Part shown: positions 24,180 through 32,781 of the stretch, one piece after another
Layout: each line of letters begins with the position of its first letter
Position numbering within the stretch: the stretch's first letter is position 1
Assembly: GCA_963782045.1 (NCBI GenBank)
Contig: CAWAIR010000006.1
Location: 558,001-622,000, forward strand
Direction: 5' to 3'
Origin: CAVSRC01 sp963782045
GTDB taxonomy: Bacteria; Pseudomonadota; Alphaproteobacteria; Rhizobiales; Kaistiaceae
DNA: 64,000 nucleotides
Notes under the pieces: generated by a model
Seen by the model: the letters and a program-made list of their open reading frames with translations, nothing else
The model's database searches: none
What the model was told of the DNA's origin: nothing
Program-made: the position numbers and the translations under genes

Positions 24180-25259
24180 AAGCGCCTTGCCGGATTCGGA
24201 GAAGACGTGGAGCGTCGATAGCGGCGCCGAGAGCGTGATGCGCGATCCGGGCACGGTCGGGCTGTCGCCCGGCGTGCGCGCGACCACGACGGTGTCGTCG
24301 TCGAGGTGGGTGTGGACGAGGCTCGATTCGCCGAGATGCTCGACCGCGTCGACCTCGGCGGTCAGGCTGAGGCCGTTGCCGTCGCCGGCGCCCTCGATGA
24401 CATGCTCCGGGCGCACGCCGAGGGTCACCGCGTCGCCGGTTGCCACCGGCGCGCCGGCGATCGGTACGGTGACGCCGCCGCCAACATCGACGCTGACGGA
24501 CAGGCCGCCGTCGCGGCTTGCCACCTTGCCGGCGACGAAGTTCATCTTGGGGCTGCCGATGAAGCCGGCGACGAAGAGGTTGGCCGGCCGGTGGTAGACG
24601 TCGAGCGGTTGGCCGACCTGTTCGATGCGCCCGTGGTTGATGACCACGATCTTCGAAGCCAGCGTCATCGCCTCGACCTGGTCGTGGGTGACGTAGATGG
24701 TCGTCGCCTTCAGCGTGCGGTGGAGCTTGGCGATCTCGATGCGGGTGTTGATGCGCAGTGCCGCGTCGAGGTTGGAGAGCGGCTCGTCGAACAGGAACAC
24801 GGCCGGCTCGCGCACGATGGCGCGGCCGATGGCGACGCGCTGGCGCTGGCCGCCGGAGAGGTCGCGCGGCCGCCGGTTGAGATAGGGGGTGAGCTCCAGC
24901 GTCTCGGCGGCGCCGCGTACGCGGCGATCGACCTCGGCCTTGTCGGCCTTGGTGAAGCGCAGGCCGAAGGCCATGTTCTTGTAAACGCTCATGTGCGGAT
25001 AGAGCGCGTAGGACTGGAACACCATGGCGATGTGGCGATCGGCCGGCGGCATGTCGTTGACCCGGCGCCCGCCAATCGAAATCTCGCCGGAGGAGACCTT
25101 CTCGAGCCCGGCGATCAGGCGCAGAAGCGTCGATTTCCCGCAGCCGGAGGGGCCGACGAAGACAACGAACTCGCCGTTCTTCACGTCGAGATCGATGTCG
25201 TGGAGGACCTGGGTCGGCCCGAAGTGCTTGTCGACGCCTTTGAGGGACACATCGGCCAT
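24168..25259 (-). CDS. CUT1 sugar ABC transporter ATP-binding protein
   Basis: The 363-aa UgpC/MalK-type ATPase has Walker A (GPSGCGKSTLLRLIAG), the signature LSGGQRQRVAIGRAI, Walker B (FLFDEPLSNLDAAL), the switch histidine (YVTHDQVEAMTL) and a C-terminal TOBE/OB domain (VTLGVRPEHVIEGAG). It energises the two permeases upstream in the operon. ATG 25259 overlaps the permease stop by one base. A longer open frame into the permease gene is a shadow. The amino-sugar neighbours suggest an N-acetylated or aminated sugar substrate. Confidence 0.94.
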   Translation of the reverse strand: MADVSLKGVDKHFGPTQVLHDIDLDVKNGEFVVFVGPSGCGKSTLLRLIAGLEKVSSGEISIGGRRVNDMPPADRHIAMVFQSYALYPHMSVYKNMAFGLRFTKADKAEVDRRVRGAAETLELTPYLNRRPRDLSGGQRQRVAIGRAIVREPAVFLFDEPLSNLDAALRINTRIEIAKLHRTLKATTIYVTHDQVEAMTLASKIVVINHGRIEQVGQPLDVYHRPANLFVAGFIGSPKMNFVAGKVASRDGGLSVSVDVGGGVTVPIAGAPVATGDAVTLGVRPEHVIEGAGDGNGLSLTAEVDAVEHLGESSLVHTHLDDDTVVVARTPGDSPTVPGSRITLSAPLSTLHVFSESGKALGRG

Positions 25260-26089
25260 TATTTCACGGCTCCGGCAGTCAGGCCCCGCACGAGAGAGCG
25301 CGAGAACAGGAGGTAGAGGATGAGGACTGGCGCGATCGCCAGCGACAGCGAGGCGAGCACCGCGTTCCAGTCGGTGACGTACTGGCCGATGAACTGCTGC
25401 ACACCCAGCGTCACGGTCTGGGTGTCGCGGCCGGGCGCCAGGATCAGCGGGAACCAGAGGTCGTTCCAGATCGGCACCATGGTGAAGATGGCGACGGTGG
25501 CCAGCGCCGGGCGGATGAGCGGCAGGATGACGGCGAAGAAGATGCGGTATTCGCTGACCCCGTCGCAGCGCGCTGCGTCGCGGAGATCGCGCGGCACCTG
25601 CTGGATGAATTCGGCGAGGATGAAGATGGCGAGCGGCAGGCCCATCGCCGCATAGACCAGGATGAGGGCGGTCAGCGTGTTGACCAGGCCGAGGCCCACC
25701 ATCATCTTGAGGATCGAGACGCTGCCCAGCCGGATCGGCACCATGATGCCGATTGCCATGTAGAGGCCGACCAGTGCGTTGCCGCGGAAGCGGTATTCGG
25801 TGAGCGCCCAGGCGCACATGGCGCCGAAGGCCAGCACCAGAGCCAGCGACACCACGGTGACCGTGAGGCTGTTGACGAAGTAGAGGCCGAAATCCGCCTT
25901 GGCGAGCACCGAATCGTAGCCGACCAGCGAGAATGACTTGCCGATGGGCAGCGAGAGCGGCGTGGAGAAGATCGCCCGGCGTGACTTGAACGAGTTGACC
26001 AGGATGAGCAGCACCGGGCCGATCGCCAGCAGCGTGTAGAGGACCAGCGCCGCGTGGACCGCCATTCGGGATGCGCGCTGCTTGTTCAT
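25259..26089 (-). CDS. CUT1 ABC transporter inner-membrane permease (MalG type)
   Basis: The 276-aa permease has six helices and the EAA loop that docks with the ATPase (LRDAARCDGVSEYRIFFAVI, then LPLIRPALATV). The C-terminal RSLVRGLTAGAVK is typical of MalG-type subunits. It lies 13 bases after the MalF-type gene and overlaps the ATPase start. Confidence 0.93.
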   Translation of the reverse strand: MNKQRASRMAVHAALVLYTLLAIGPVLLILVNSFKSRRAIFSTPLSLPIGKSFSLVGYDSVLAKADFGLYFVNSLTVTVVSLALVLAFGAMCAWALTEYRFRGNALVGLYMAIGIMVPIRLGSVSILKMMVGLGLVNTLTALILVYAAMGLPLAIFILAEFIQQVPRDLRDAARCDGVSEYRIFFAVILPLIRPALATVAIFTMVPIWNDLWFPLILAPGRDTQTVTLGVQQFIGQYVTDWNAVLASLSLAIAPVLILYLLFSRSLVRGLTAGAVK

Positions 26090-26102
26090 CGCCGCCGCCC
26101 CC

Positions 26103-27065
26103 TCACGAGATGTAGTGCTGCATGCGGCGCTGGACGCCGAACAGGAAGGTGAGCACGCCGACCAGGATGATGAGCAGCATCATGGTGGCCACCGCCGCCC
26201 CCATGGTCGGACTGCCCGGCTGCAACTGGTTGCCGAAGAAGGTGCGGTAGAAGAACGTGCCGAGAATGTCGGTGGCGAAGTTGGGTCCGGCGAGCGCCCC
26301 CTTGACCGTGTAGATCAGGTCGAAGGCGTTGAAGTTGCCGACGAAGGTGAGAATGGTGACGACCCCGAGGGTGGGCAGGATCAGCGGCAGCTTGATCGAC
26401 CAGAAGACGTGCCACTGATTGGCGCCGTCGACCGTCGCCGCGTCGACCAGATCTTCCGGAATGTTGAGCAGCGCCGCGTAGATCAGCATCATCGGGATGC
26501 CGACGAACTGCCAGACGGAGATGAGGGCGATGGTCACCAGCGCGGTGCTCTCCAGCCCGAGCCAGGGCGAGAACAGGCCGCCCAGGCCGAAGACGTTGAG
26601 CGCGCCCTTGGCGATGCCCCACAGCGGCGACAGCATGAGCTGCCAGATGAAGCCGATGATGACGAAGGAGAGCATCGTCGGCAGGAAGATGAGCGTGCGG
26701 TAGACGCTGCGGCCGGCGAGCGCCGGCAGGCTGAGCAGCACGGCGAGCGCCAGGCCGATCGAATTCTGCACGACCATGTGGATGGCGAAGAAGATCAGGT
26801 TGTTGCGGAGGGCGTTCCAGAACGGCCCCACCCAGCGCGCGTCGGTGAGCAGCGTGAGGAAATTGGACAGGCCGGTGAAGTGGACGGCGCCGGTGCCGTC
26901 GGCGGCGTAGAGGCTGAGCCGGATGGTGTCGGCCAGCGGGTAGATCGAGAAGACCGTGTAGACGATGGCGGTCGGGGCGAGGAAGGCGACGATATAGGTG
27001 GTCCAGGGCGTCGCGTCCCTGGTGTCGATCCGCGTATGGGCGGTTTCGCCGGCGGTATCCGTCAT
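26103..27065 (-). CDS. CUT1 ABC transporter inner-membrane permease (MalF type)
   Basis: The roughly 320-aa permease begins with a hydrophilic tail and the helix TTYIVAFLAPTAIVYTVFSI. The EAA loop reads PEDLVDAATVDGANQWHVFW. ATG 27065 is preferred for its ribosome site (GGAAGGGG), rather than 27089. It is separated from the binding-protein gene by a hairpin-bearing gap of 160 bases. Confidence 0.92.
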   Translation of the reverse strand: MTDTAGETAHTRIDTRDATPWTTYIVAFLAPTAIVYTVFSIYPLADTIRLSLYAADGTGAVHFTGLSNFLTLLTDARWVGPFWNALRNNLIFFAIHMVVQNSIGLALAVLLSLPALAGRSVYRTLIFLPTMLSFVIIGFIWQLMLSPLWGIAKGALNVFGLGGLFSPWLGLESTALVTIALISVWQFVGIPMMLIYAALLNIPEDLVDAATVDGANQWHVFWSIKLPLILPTLGVVTILTFVGNFNAFDLIYTVKGALAGPNFATDILGTFFYRTFFGNQLQPGSPTMGAAVATMMLLIILVGVLTFLFGVQRRMQHYIS

Positions 27066-27180
27066 TGCCCCTTCCTCGCGCCGCCCCACGCCGCGCCGAT
27101 ATTCCCCACGTCGCGAGTGCGCCCGGAGGCGGAACTTTAGGTTCCCTTGGTCGCAAGAATCAATTGTTGGCTGTCGGAAT

Positions 27181-27213
27181 GTCGGGTCGCGAAGCGGCGC
27201 TCCGCGACCCGAC
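27181..27213 (-). promoter_or_regulatory. Stem-loop between binding-protein and permease genes
   Basis: GTCGGGTCGCG (27181-27191) pairs exactly with CGCGACCCGAC (27203-27213) around an 11-base loop. It lies 12 bases past the binding-protein stop, matching the arrangement in the TRAP operons. There is no T-run. Confidence 0.65.
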
Positions 27214-27224
27214 GGGTTGAGGCG

Positions 27225-28499
27225 CTACTGGCCGGGGTGATACCAGGAGTCGAGACCGTCCTGGACCTTCTTGCCGGCTTCTTCAGGCGTCATGGTCTTG
27301 TTCAGCACTTGCGCGCTGACGTTCCACAGGTCGTTCTCCAGATTGGGCGTGCCGCGCGAAAGGATCTGGTACGAGTTGCGGATCGTCGACTTGCACTGGT
27401 CGCGCCAGCTGACGAAGGTCTTGGCGACCGGGTCCTTGATGTCGACCTTGGCGGAGGACAGCGGGAAGAATCCGGGCAGCGCGTTGGCGTAGATGCCCGC
27501 GAACGCCGGCGAGGCCACCCACGACATGAAGGTCTTGGCGGCGTCCAGGTTGGGCGACTTGGCGTTGATGCCCATGCCGATGTCGACATGGTCGCTGATG
27601 TAGCAGTCGCCACCGGCGGTGGGCACCGGCGGCGGGAAGGCGTCGAACTTCAGCTGATCGCCGCCCTGGGTCTCGAAGGTGGTGATGTCCCACGAGCCGG
27701 CGGGATAGATGGCGGCCTTGCCGAGCGAGAACAGGTTCTGGCTGTCGGGGTACTTCTGCGCCTGATAGCCATCGGCAAGATAGGGCGCCCACTTGGCCAT
27801 CTGGGCCCAGGTGTCGATGTAGGGCTTGTCGGTGAACTTGGCCGTGCCGGCGATCAGCGCCTTGCGGCCTTCCTCGCCCTTCCAGTAGTTCGGGCCGATG
27901 TTCTGGAAGCCCATGGTAGCGGCTTCCCACTGGTCGGCGGTGCCAATGTCGAGCGGCACGTACTGGCCGTTGGCCTTGATCTTGTCGAGGACGGCGAAGA
28001 ACTCGTCCACCGTCTTCGGGATGTCGAGCTTCAGCTCGGTGAAGATGTCCTTGTTGTAGATGAAGCCGTGGATGACCGAGGCCATCGGCACGCAGAAGGT
28101 GGTCTTGCCGTCATCGGTCGACCAGGCGACGCGGGCCACGTCCGAGAAGTTCTCCATGCCGGGCAGGTCGTTGACCGAGGTCAGGTAGCCCTTCTTGAAG
28201 AGATCGAGCGAGGCATCGAACGGCCGGCAGGTGATGAGGTCGCCGGCGGAGCCGCCTTCCAGCCGCGAGTTGAGCGCGGCGTTGTATTCGGTCGGGGCCG
28301 TCGGGTTGAAGATCACCTTGATGTCCGGGTGGTCCTTCTCGAAGGCCGGGATGATCTGCTTGTTCCACAGATCGGCGTCGTCGTTGCGCCAGCTCTCGAT
28401 GGTCAGCGTCGTTTCGGCGTAGGCGATGCCGCCCGAAAGCATGAGGGCCGCCGCCGCCGTGGCGGCGATCCGCTTGAAGTTCAGTGTGCGTCCTATCAT
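27225..28499 (-). CDS. CUT1 sugar ABC transporter periplasmic binding protein
   Basis: The 424-aa extracellular binding protein (family 1 type) has a signal peptide ending GGIAYAE and a mature N-terminus TTLTIESWRNDDADLWN. Sugar-binding family features include the repeated FNPTAPTEYNAAL block and GKAAIYPAGSWDI. It is encoded just downstream of murQ on the same strand and ahead of the permeases and ATPase. The neighbourhood (MurQ, NagB-II, NagA) suggests N-acetylmuramic acid, N-acetylglucosamine or a derived glycoside as ligand. Confidence 0.92.
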   Translation of the reverse strand: MIGRTLNFKRIAATAAAALMLSGGIAYAETTLTIESWRNDDADLWNKQIIPAFEKDHPDIKVIFNPTAPTEYNAALNSRLEGGSAGDLITCRPFDASLDLFKKGYLTSVNDLPGMENFSDVARVAWSTDDGKTTFCVPMASVIHGFIYNKDIFTELKLDIPKTVDEFFAVLDKIKANGQYVPLDIGTADQWEAATMGFQNIGPNYWKGEEGRKALIAGTAKFTDKPYIDTWAQMAKWAPYLADGYQAQKYPDSQNLFSLGKAAIYPAGSWDITTFETQGGDQLKFDAFPPPVPTAGGDCYISDHVDIGMGINAKSPNLDAAKTFMSWVASPAFAGIYANALPGFFPLSSAKVDIKDPVAKTFVSWRDQCKSTIRNSYQILSRGTPNLENDLWNVSAQVLNKTMTPEEAGKKVQDGLDSWYHPGQ

Positions 28500-28529
28500 C
28501 CGTCACTCTCCCTGTTCAGACTTCGCCCT

Positions 28530-28549
28530 GCCGGCGGCATGCCGCCGGC
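28530..28549 (-). promoter_or_regulatory. Perfect palindrome between murQ and the binding-protein gene
   Basis: GCCGGCGGC and GCCGCCGGC flank AT in a 20-base perfect palindrome, 20 bases past the murQ stop and ahead of the binding-protein start. It can fold as a hairpin in the transcript and may partly end or stabilise mRNA. Confidence 0.5.
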
Positions 28550-28569
28550 CTCTCCGACCGCGATTGCGC

Positions 28570-29454
28570 TCATCCGATCCGAGCCATCGCGGCGCGCAGA
28601 TTCCCTTGTGTCTCGGCCAGCACCCGGGCCGCCTCCTCGGGTGCCAGGCCCTTGGCGACCAGTGCCGCCTGCTTGATGTGGCCGTGGCAGGCATCGAGCG
28701 CATGCGACGCTTCCTGCTCGCCGACATGGGTGATGTCGACGAGCATGGTCACGGCGCGCTTGTGCAGCTTGGCGTTGTCGATCCGAAGATCGACCATGTG
28801 GCTGTCATGAACCCGGCCGAGGCGGATCATGATCAGGCTGGAAAGCAGCCCGAGCGCCGCCTTCTGGGCGGTGCCGGCGCCCATGCGGGTCGAACCGGCG
28901 ATGACCTCGATGCCCGAATCGAGCAGCACCGGCGCGTCGACACGGCCGAGCAGGGGCGCCCGCGGGTTGTTGGCGAGGCCCACCGTGAGCGCGCCGGCCC
29001 TGTGGGCGGCGGCGACGGCGGCGAGCGTGAAGGGGGTTGAGCCCGACGCGGCGACGGCGATCACGGCATCGGAGCGTTGCGGCTTGAGGCGGGCGATCTC
29101 GGCCTCGGCCAGCGCGGTGTCGTCCTCGCTGCCGCCGGTCATGCCGGGTTTCAGCTCGGTGCCCTGGGCGAGAACGAAGACGGTGCGGCTCTCCGGCCAG
29201 TCGAAGGTGCCGGCGAGCTCCATGCCGTCAAGGGCGGCGAGCAGCCCCGACGTGCCGGCGCCGACATAGATGATGCGTCCGCTGTCGCCGAGCCTGGCGA
29301 CGATCGCCTCTGCCGCTGCCGAGATGGCCGCGCTCGCCTTGCCGACGGCGGCGACGGCGCGCTCCTGTCCCTCGACGAAGGCCGCCAGGATGGCGGCGTC
29401 GTCCCACGCATCGAGTCCGCGATAATGCTGGCTGATGGTCTCGGTCGTGGACAT
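28570..29454 (-). CDS. murQ: N-acetylmuramic acid 6-phosphate etherase
   Basis: The 294-aa SIS-domain enzyme cleaves the lactyl ether of MurNAc-6-phosphate to GlcNAc-6-phosphate in peptidoglycan recycling. MurQ marks are YVGAGTSGLLAALDGMEL, GGSEDDTALAEAE, AVAASGSTPFTLAAV and IAGSTRMGAGTAQKAAL. ATG 29454 is taken as start; the frame remains open upstream without a good site. It is divergent from the GntR/nagB-II/nagA genes and co-directional with the ABC importer. No MurNAc kinase (AnmK or MurK) gene is in the window. Confidence 0.93.
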   Translation of the reverse strand: MSTTETISQHYRGLDAWDDAAILAAFVEGQERAVAAVGKASAAISAAAEAIVARLGDSGRIIYVGAGTSGLLAALDGMELAGTFDWPESRTVFVLAQGTELKPGMTGGSEDDTALAEAEIARLKPQRSDAVIAVAASGSTPFTLAAVAAAHRAGALTVGLANNPRAPLLGRVDAPVLLDSGIEVIAGSTRMGAGTAQKAALGLLSSLIMIRLGRVHDSHMVDLRIDNAKLHKRAVTMLVDITHVGEQEASHALDACHGHIKQAALVAKGLAPEEAARVLAETQGNLRAAMARIG

Positions 29455-29710
29455 CGCGGCGAGCGTAACGACCCCTCTCGTTGCTGCGACACGTATTAGA
29501 TTGGTATCATCATCGCAGACACCCGACAAGAGCGCTCTGCACCCCAGGCGTCATGCCCAGAATCATTGCAGTCTGGCATAAATGGAGGCAAGTTGCCGCT
29601 CCAGGCGGCAAACCGTGGGGCAAAGTGCTTTTTCGGTTGGCTTTGAAGTGGCATTATCCTATTGCTTGGCAAAATACGACGGCCTGACTGGGAAGAAGCC
29701 GAAGGAGCCA
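29455..29710. promoter_or_regulatory. Divergent promoter region, murQ versus amino-sugar operon
   Basis: This 256-base region is more AT-rich than its surroundings and holds no convincing gene. On the minus strand, ACCAATCTAATACG near 29490-29510 lies at promoter distance from murQ. On the plus strand, GTGGCATTATCCTATTGC near 29650 could hold a -10 element (TATCCT). These promoter calls are weak. Confidence 0.35.
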
Positions 29711-29847
29711 ATGGCGCAGCCTCTCTTCATCGGGGTCGAGGGCAGTGGTCTCAGCCGCTCTGCGGGAACCGGCTTTCGCCGTGCCCGGCCGGCCGCGGCG
29801 GATGAGGTCTAGCGCCCGTGTTGGACCTCGCCGGCGAACGCAGCGTT
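29711..29847 (+). pseudogene. 5' remnant resembling a BadF/BcrA-type N-acetylglucosamine kinase
   Basis: A good ribosome site (GAAGGAG) precedes an ATG opening MAQPLFIGVEGSG, the usual start and phosphate-binding strand of BadF/BcrA sugar kinases. The frame then slips; the next frame reads SAALREPAFAVPG before the sequence runs into the GntR gene. Only about 30-45 residues remain of a family that is about 300 aa long. If correct, a GlcNAc kinase gene was deleted here. Short matches of this sort can mislead. Confidence 0.45.
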
Positions 29848-30587
29848 GATCGGGCGCTCGACGAATTCGAGCCCGACGCCGCTCTACCTCCAGCTCCAGC
29901 GCCTCATCCAGGAGCAGGTGCGCGCCGGCAAGCTGCAGGCCGGTGAGGCGCTGCCGAGCGAGCGCGAGCTTGCCAGCCAGCTCGGCATTTCGCGCGTTAC
30001 CGTGCGCAAGGCGATCTCCGGCCTGGTCGACAAGGGCATCCTCGTCCAGCACTGGGGCTCGGGCACCTTCATCGCGCCGCCGGCGCGGGTCGAGCAGCCG
30101 CTGTCACGCCTGTCGAGCTTCACCGACGACATGATGATCCGCGGGCTGTCGCCCGGCACGCGGCTGATCGAGCGCTCGTGCGGCCCGGCGGTGCCGAAGG
30201 AATTCGATGGCGCTCGGCCTGTCGCCCGGCGAGAAGGTGAGCCGGTTGCAACGCTTGCGGCTTGCCGACGACGTGCCGATGGCGATCGAGAACGCGGCGG
30301 TGCCGGCCCGCTTCCTGCCCGATCCGGACATGGTGCGCCATTCGCTCTATGCGGCGCTGGCTGAGCGCGGCTGCGCGCCGCGCCGCGCGCTCCAGCGCCT
30401 GCATGCGGTGCTGCTCAACCCGGAGCAGGCGCGGCTGCTCGACGTGCCGGCGGCGAGTGCGGCGCTCTATATCGAGCGGCGCTCCTTTCTCGAGGACGGC
30501 ACGCCGGTGGAGTTCACCGCCTCCTATTATCGCGGCGATGCCTACGATTTCGTCGCGGAGCTGTCGATCGGGGCGGGCGAGCGATGA
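29846..30587 (+). pseudogene. GntR/HutC-family (UTRA) regulator, frame interrupted
   Basis: The winged helix is intact (SERELASQLGISRVTVRKAI, then GSGTFIAPP), preceded by PTPLYLQLQRLIQEQV. The UTRA ligand domain begins in the same frame (LSRLSSFTDDMMIRGLSPGT) but at about 30200-30206 moves to the next frame, MALGLSPGEKVSRLQRLRLA, and continues to GTPVEFTASYYRGDAYDF. One extra base explains it. Start is TTG 29846 or nearby. UTRA regulators beside nagA/nagB usually sense GlcNAc-6-P or GlcN-6-P. The end overlaps nagB-II by ATGA. Confidence 0.8.
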
Positions 30588-31633
30588 GCATGGAAGGCGG
30601 CGGGGCATCGATGAGCCTGATGGCGCGCGAGACGGCGGAGGCGCCGGAGGCTGTGGCGCGGCTGATTGCGGCCAATGCCGATATCTGCCGCGATCTCGTG
30701 CAGCGGCTCGAGGCGGCGCCGCCGCGTTTTGCCGTGACCTGTGCGCGCGGCAGCTCGGACAGCGCCGCGACGTTCGCCAAGTACCTGCTGGAGATCCGGC
30801 TGGGGCTGGTGACCGCCTCGGTGGGGCCGTCGGTGGGCTCGATCTACGGCGGGCGGCCGCAGGTCGAGGGCGCGCTGTTCCTGGCGGTGTCGCAATCCGG
30901 ACGCAGCCCTGACCTTATCAGGCTGGCAGAGGCGGCGCGCGACGGCGGCGCCCTCACCGTGGCGATCGTCAACGATGCGGCCTCGCCGCTCGCCGAACGT
31001 TGCGAGGTGGTGCTGCCGCTCCATGCCGGGCCGGAGAAAAGCGTCGCGGCGACCAAATCCTACATCGCCTCGCTGGCGGCGATGCTGCAATTGCTGGCGG
31101 TGTGGAGCGGCGATGCGGCGATCACACGCGCCGTCGAGCGGCTGCCGGAAGACCTCGCCGATGCACTCGCGCGCGACTGGCGGCCGGCGGTACCGACGCT
31201 CGCCGAGACCCGCAGCCTCTATGTCGTCGGCCGCGGCGCCGGCTATGCGGCGGCACAGGAGGCGGCGCTGAAGCTCAAGGAGACGTGCGGGCTCCATGCC
31301 GAGGCGATGAGCGCCGCCGAGATCATGCACGGGCCGCTGGCGCTCGCCGGCGCCGATTTCCCCGTTATCCTGTTCAGCCAGAACGACGAGGCGCTGGAGT
31401 TGCTCTCGGCGCTCGCGGCGAGCCTCACCGGGCGCGGCGTCACGGTGCTCGCCGCCGGTCCGGTCAAGGCGGGCGGTGCGCTGCGGCTGCCGGCGGCCGA
31501 GGGGCTGCATCCCTTCGCCCAGCCGATCGCGCTGGTGCAGAGCTTCTACCCGCTCGCCGAGGCGCTCGCCCGGGCGCGCGGCAACGATCCCGACCACCCG
31601 CCGCATCTGATGAAGGTGACGGAGACGCGGTAA
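30584..31633 (+). CDS. Glucosamine-6-phosphate deaminase, SIS type (NagB-II)
   Basis: The 349-aa protein has two SIS domains and lacks the glutaminase domain of GlmS. Typical segments are TCARGSSDSAATFAKYLLE, the substrate loop EKSVAATKSYIASLAAM and HAEAMSAAEIMHGPLAL. Such stand-alone isomerase proteins beside nagA act as glucosamine-6-phosphate deaminases (NagB-II), giving fructose-6-phosphate and ammonia. It is coupled to the GntR gene by ATGA and to nagA by a one-base overlap. A sugar isomerase of the AgaS kind is the alternative. Confidence 0.88.
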   Translation: MSMEGGGASMSLMARETAEAPEAVARLIAANADICRDLVQRLEAAPPRFAVTCARGSSDSAATFAKYLLEIRLGLVTASVGPSVGSIYGGRPQVEGALFLAVSQSGRSPDLIRLAEAARDGGALTVAIVNDAASPLAERCEVVLPLHAGPEKSVAATKSYIASLAAMLQLLAVWSGDAAITRAVERLPEDLADALARDWRPAVPTLAETRSLYVVGRGAGYAAAQEAALKLKETCGLHAEAMSAAEIMHGPLALAGADFPVILFSQNDEALELLSALAASLTGRGVTVLAAGPVKAGGALRLPAAEGLHPFAQPIALVQSFYPLAEALARARGNDPDHPPHLMKVTETR

Positions 31634-32772
31634 TGACAATTGCCCTCACCGGCGCGCGGGTTTTCGACGGCACCCGGATCGTCGACGGCCACAGCGTGGT
31701 TATCGACGGCGAAAGGATCGCGGGGCTGGTGGCGGACGGCGACCTGCCCGCGGGGACTGCCGTGCGCAAGGTCGAGGGGCTGCTGGCGCCGGGCTTCATC
31801 GATGTCCAGGTCAATGGCGGCGGCGGCGTGCTGTTCAACGACGAGCGCACGGCGCAAGGGATCGCCGCCATCGGCGCGGCCCACCGGCCCTATGGCACCA
31901 CCGGCTTCCTGCCGACCTTCATCACCGACACGCGCGAACACATGCGCGAAGCGATCGCGGCCGCCCGCCAAGCGCTTCAGGCGGGCGTCCCCGGCGTCCT
32001 CGGCATCCACATCGAGGGGCCGTTCCTGTCGAGCGAGCGCAAGGGCGTCCATGACGTCAACCTGTTCCGCGAGATGGAGGAAGACGACATCGCGCTGGTC
32101 ATCTCGCTCGATGTCGGCCGCACGCTGATGACGGTGGCACCGGAGCGCGTGCCGCCCGAGGCCATCGCGCGGCTGGTCAAGGCCGGCGTCGTGGTTTCGG
32201 CCGGGCATACGGCAGCGAGCTACGAGACGGTGATGGCGGCGCGCGCCGCCGGCCTCAGCGGCTTCACCCATCTCTTCAACGCCATGCCGCCGCTCGCCGG
32301 CCGCGCGCCGGGGCCGGTCGGAGCGGCGCTCGACGACCCGGCGAGCTACGTCGGCATCATCGCCGACCTCTTCCACGTGTCCGCCGCCAGCCTGCGCATC
32401 GCCATTGCCGCCCACGGCTGGGAGCGGATGGTGCTGGTCACCGACGCCATGCCGTCGGTGGGCAGCGACCTCACCGACTTCCTGATCGACGGCAACGTCA
32501 TCACCCGCAAGGATGGCCGCCTGCTGCGCGGCGACGGCACCATCGCCGGCTCCGACCTCGACATGGCGACGGCCGTGCGCAATTGCGTCCAGGTGCTCGG
32601 CCTGCCACTCGAAGCCGCGCTTGCCATGGCTTCGCGGGCGCCGGCCGACTATCTGCGGCTCGGCGACGAACGCGGCCGGATCGCAGCCGGCCATCGCGCC
32701 GACCTGGTCCTGCTCGACGACGATCTCGCCGTCACCGGGACGTGGATCGGCGGCGCCGGCACGGAGCACTAG
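31633..32772 (+). CDS. nagA: N-acetylglucosamine-6-phosphate deacetylase
   Basis: The 379-aa amidohydrolase-fold enzyme removes acetate from GlcNAc-6-phosphate. Metal and catalytic sites are visible in GIHIEGPFLSSERKG (Glu ligand), SAGHTAASYE, FTHLFNAMPPLAGR and the catalytic Asp of LVTDAMPSVG. The ATG overlaps the nagB-II stop (TAATG). Together with MurQ and NagB-II it completes the path from MurNAc-6-P to fructose-6-P. Confidence 0.95.
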   Translation: MTIALTGARVFDGTRIVDGHSVVIDGERIAGLVADGDLPAGTAVRKVEGLLAPGFIDVQVNGGGGVLFNDERTAQGIAAIGAAHRPYGTTGFLPTFITDTREHMREAIAAARQALQAGVPGVLGIHIEGPFLSSERKGVHDVNLFREMEEDDIALVISLDVGRTLMTVAPERVPPEAIARLVKAGVVVSAGHTAASYETVMAARAAGLSGFTHLFNAMPPLAGRAPGPVGAALDDPASYVGIIADLFHVSAASLRIAIAAHGWERMVLVTDAMPSVGSDLTDFLIDGNVITRKDGRLLRGDGTIAGSDLDMATAVRNCVQVLGLPLEAALAMASRAPADYLRLGDERGRIAAGHRADLVLLDDDLAVTGTWIGGAGTEH

Positions 32773-32781
32773 GAGGAGACA

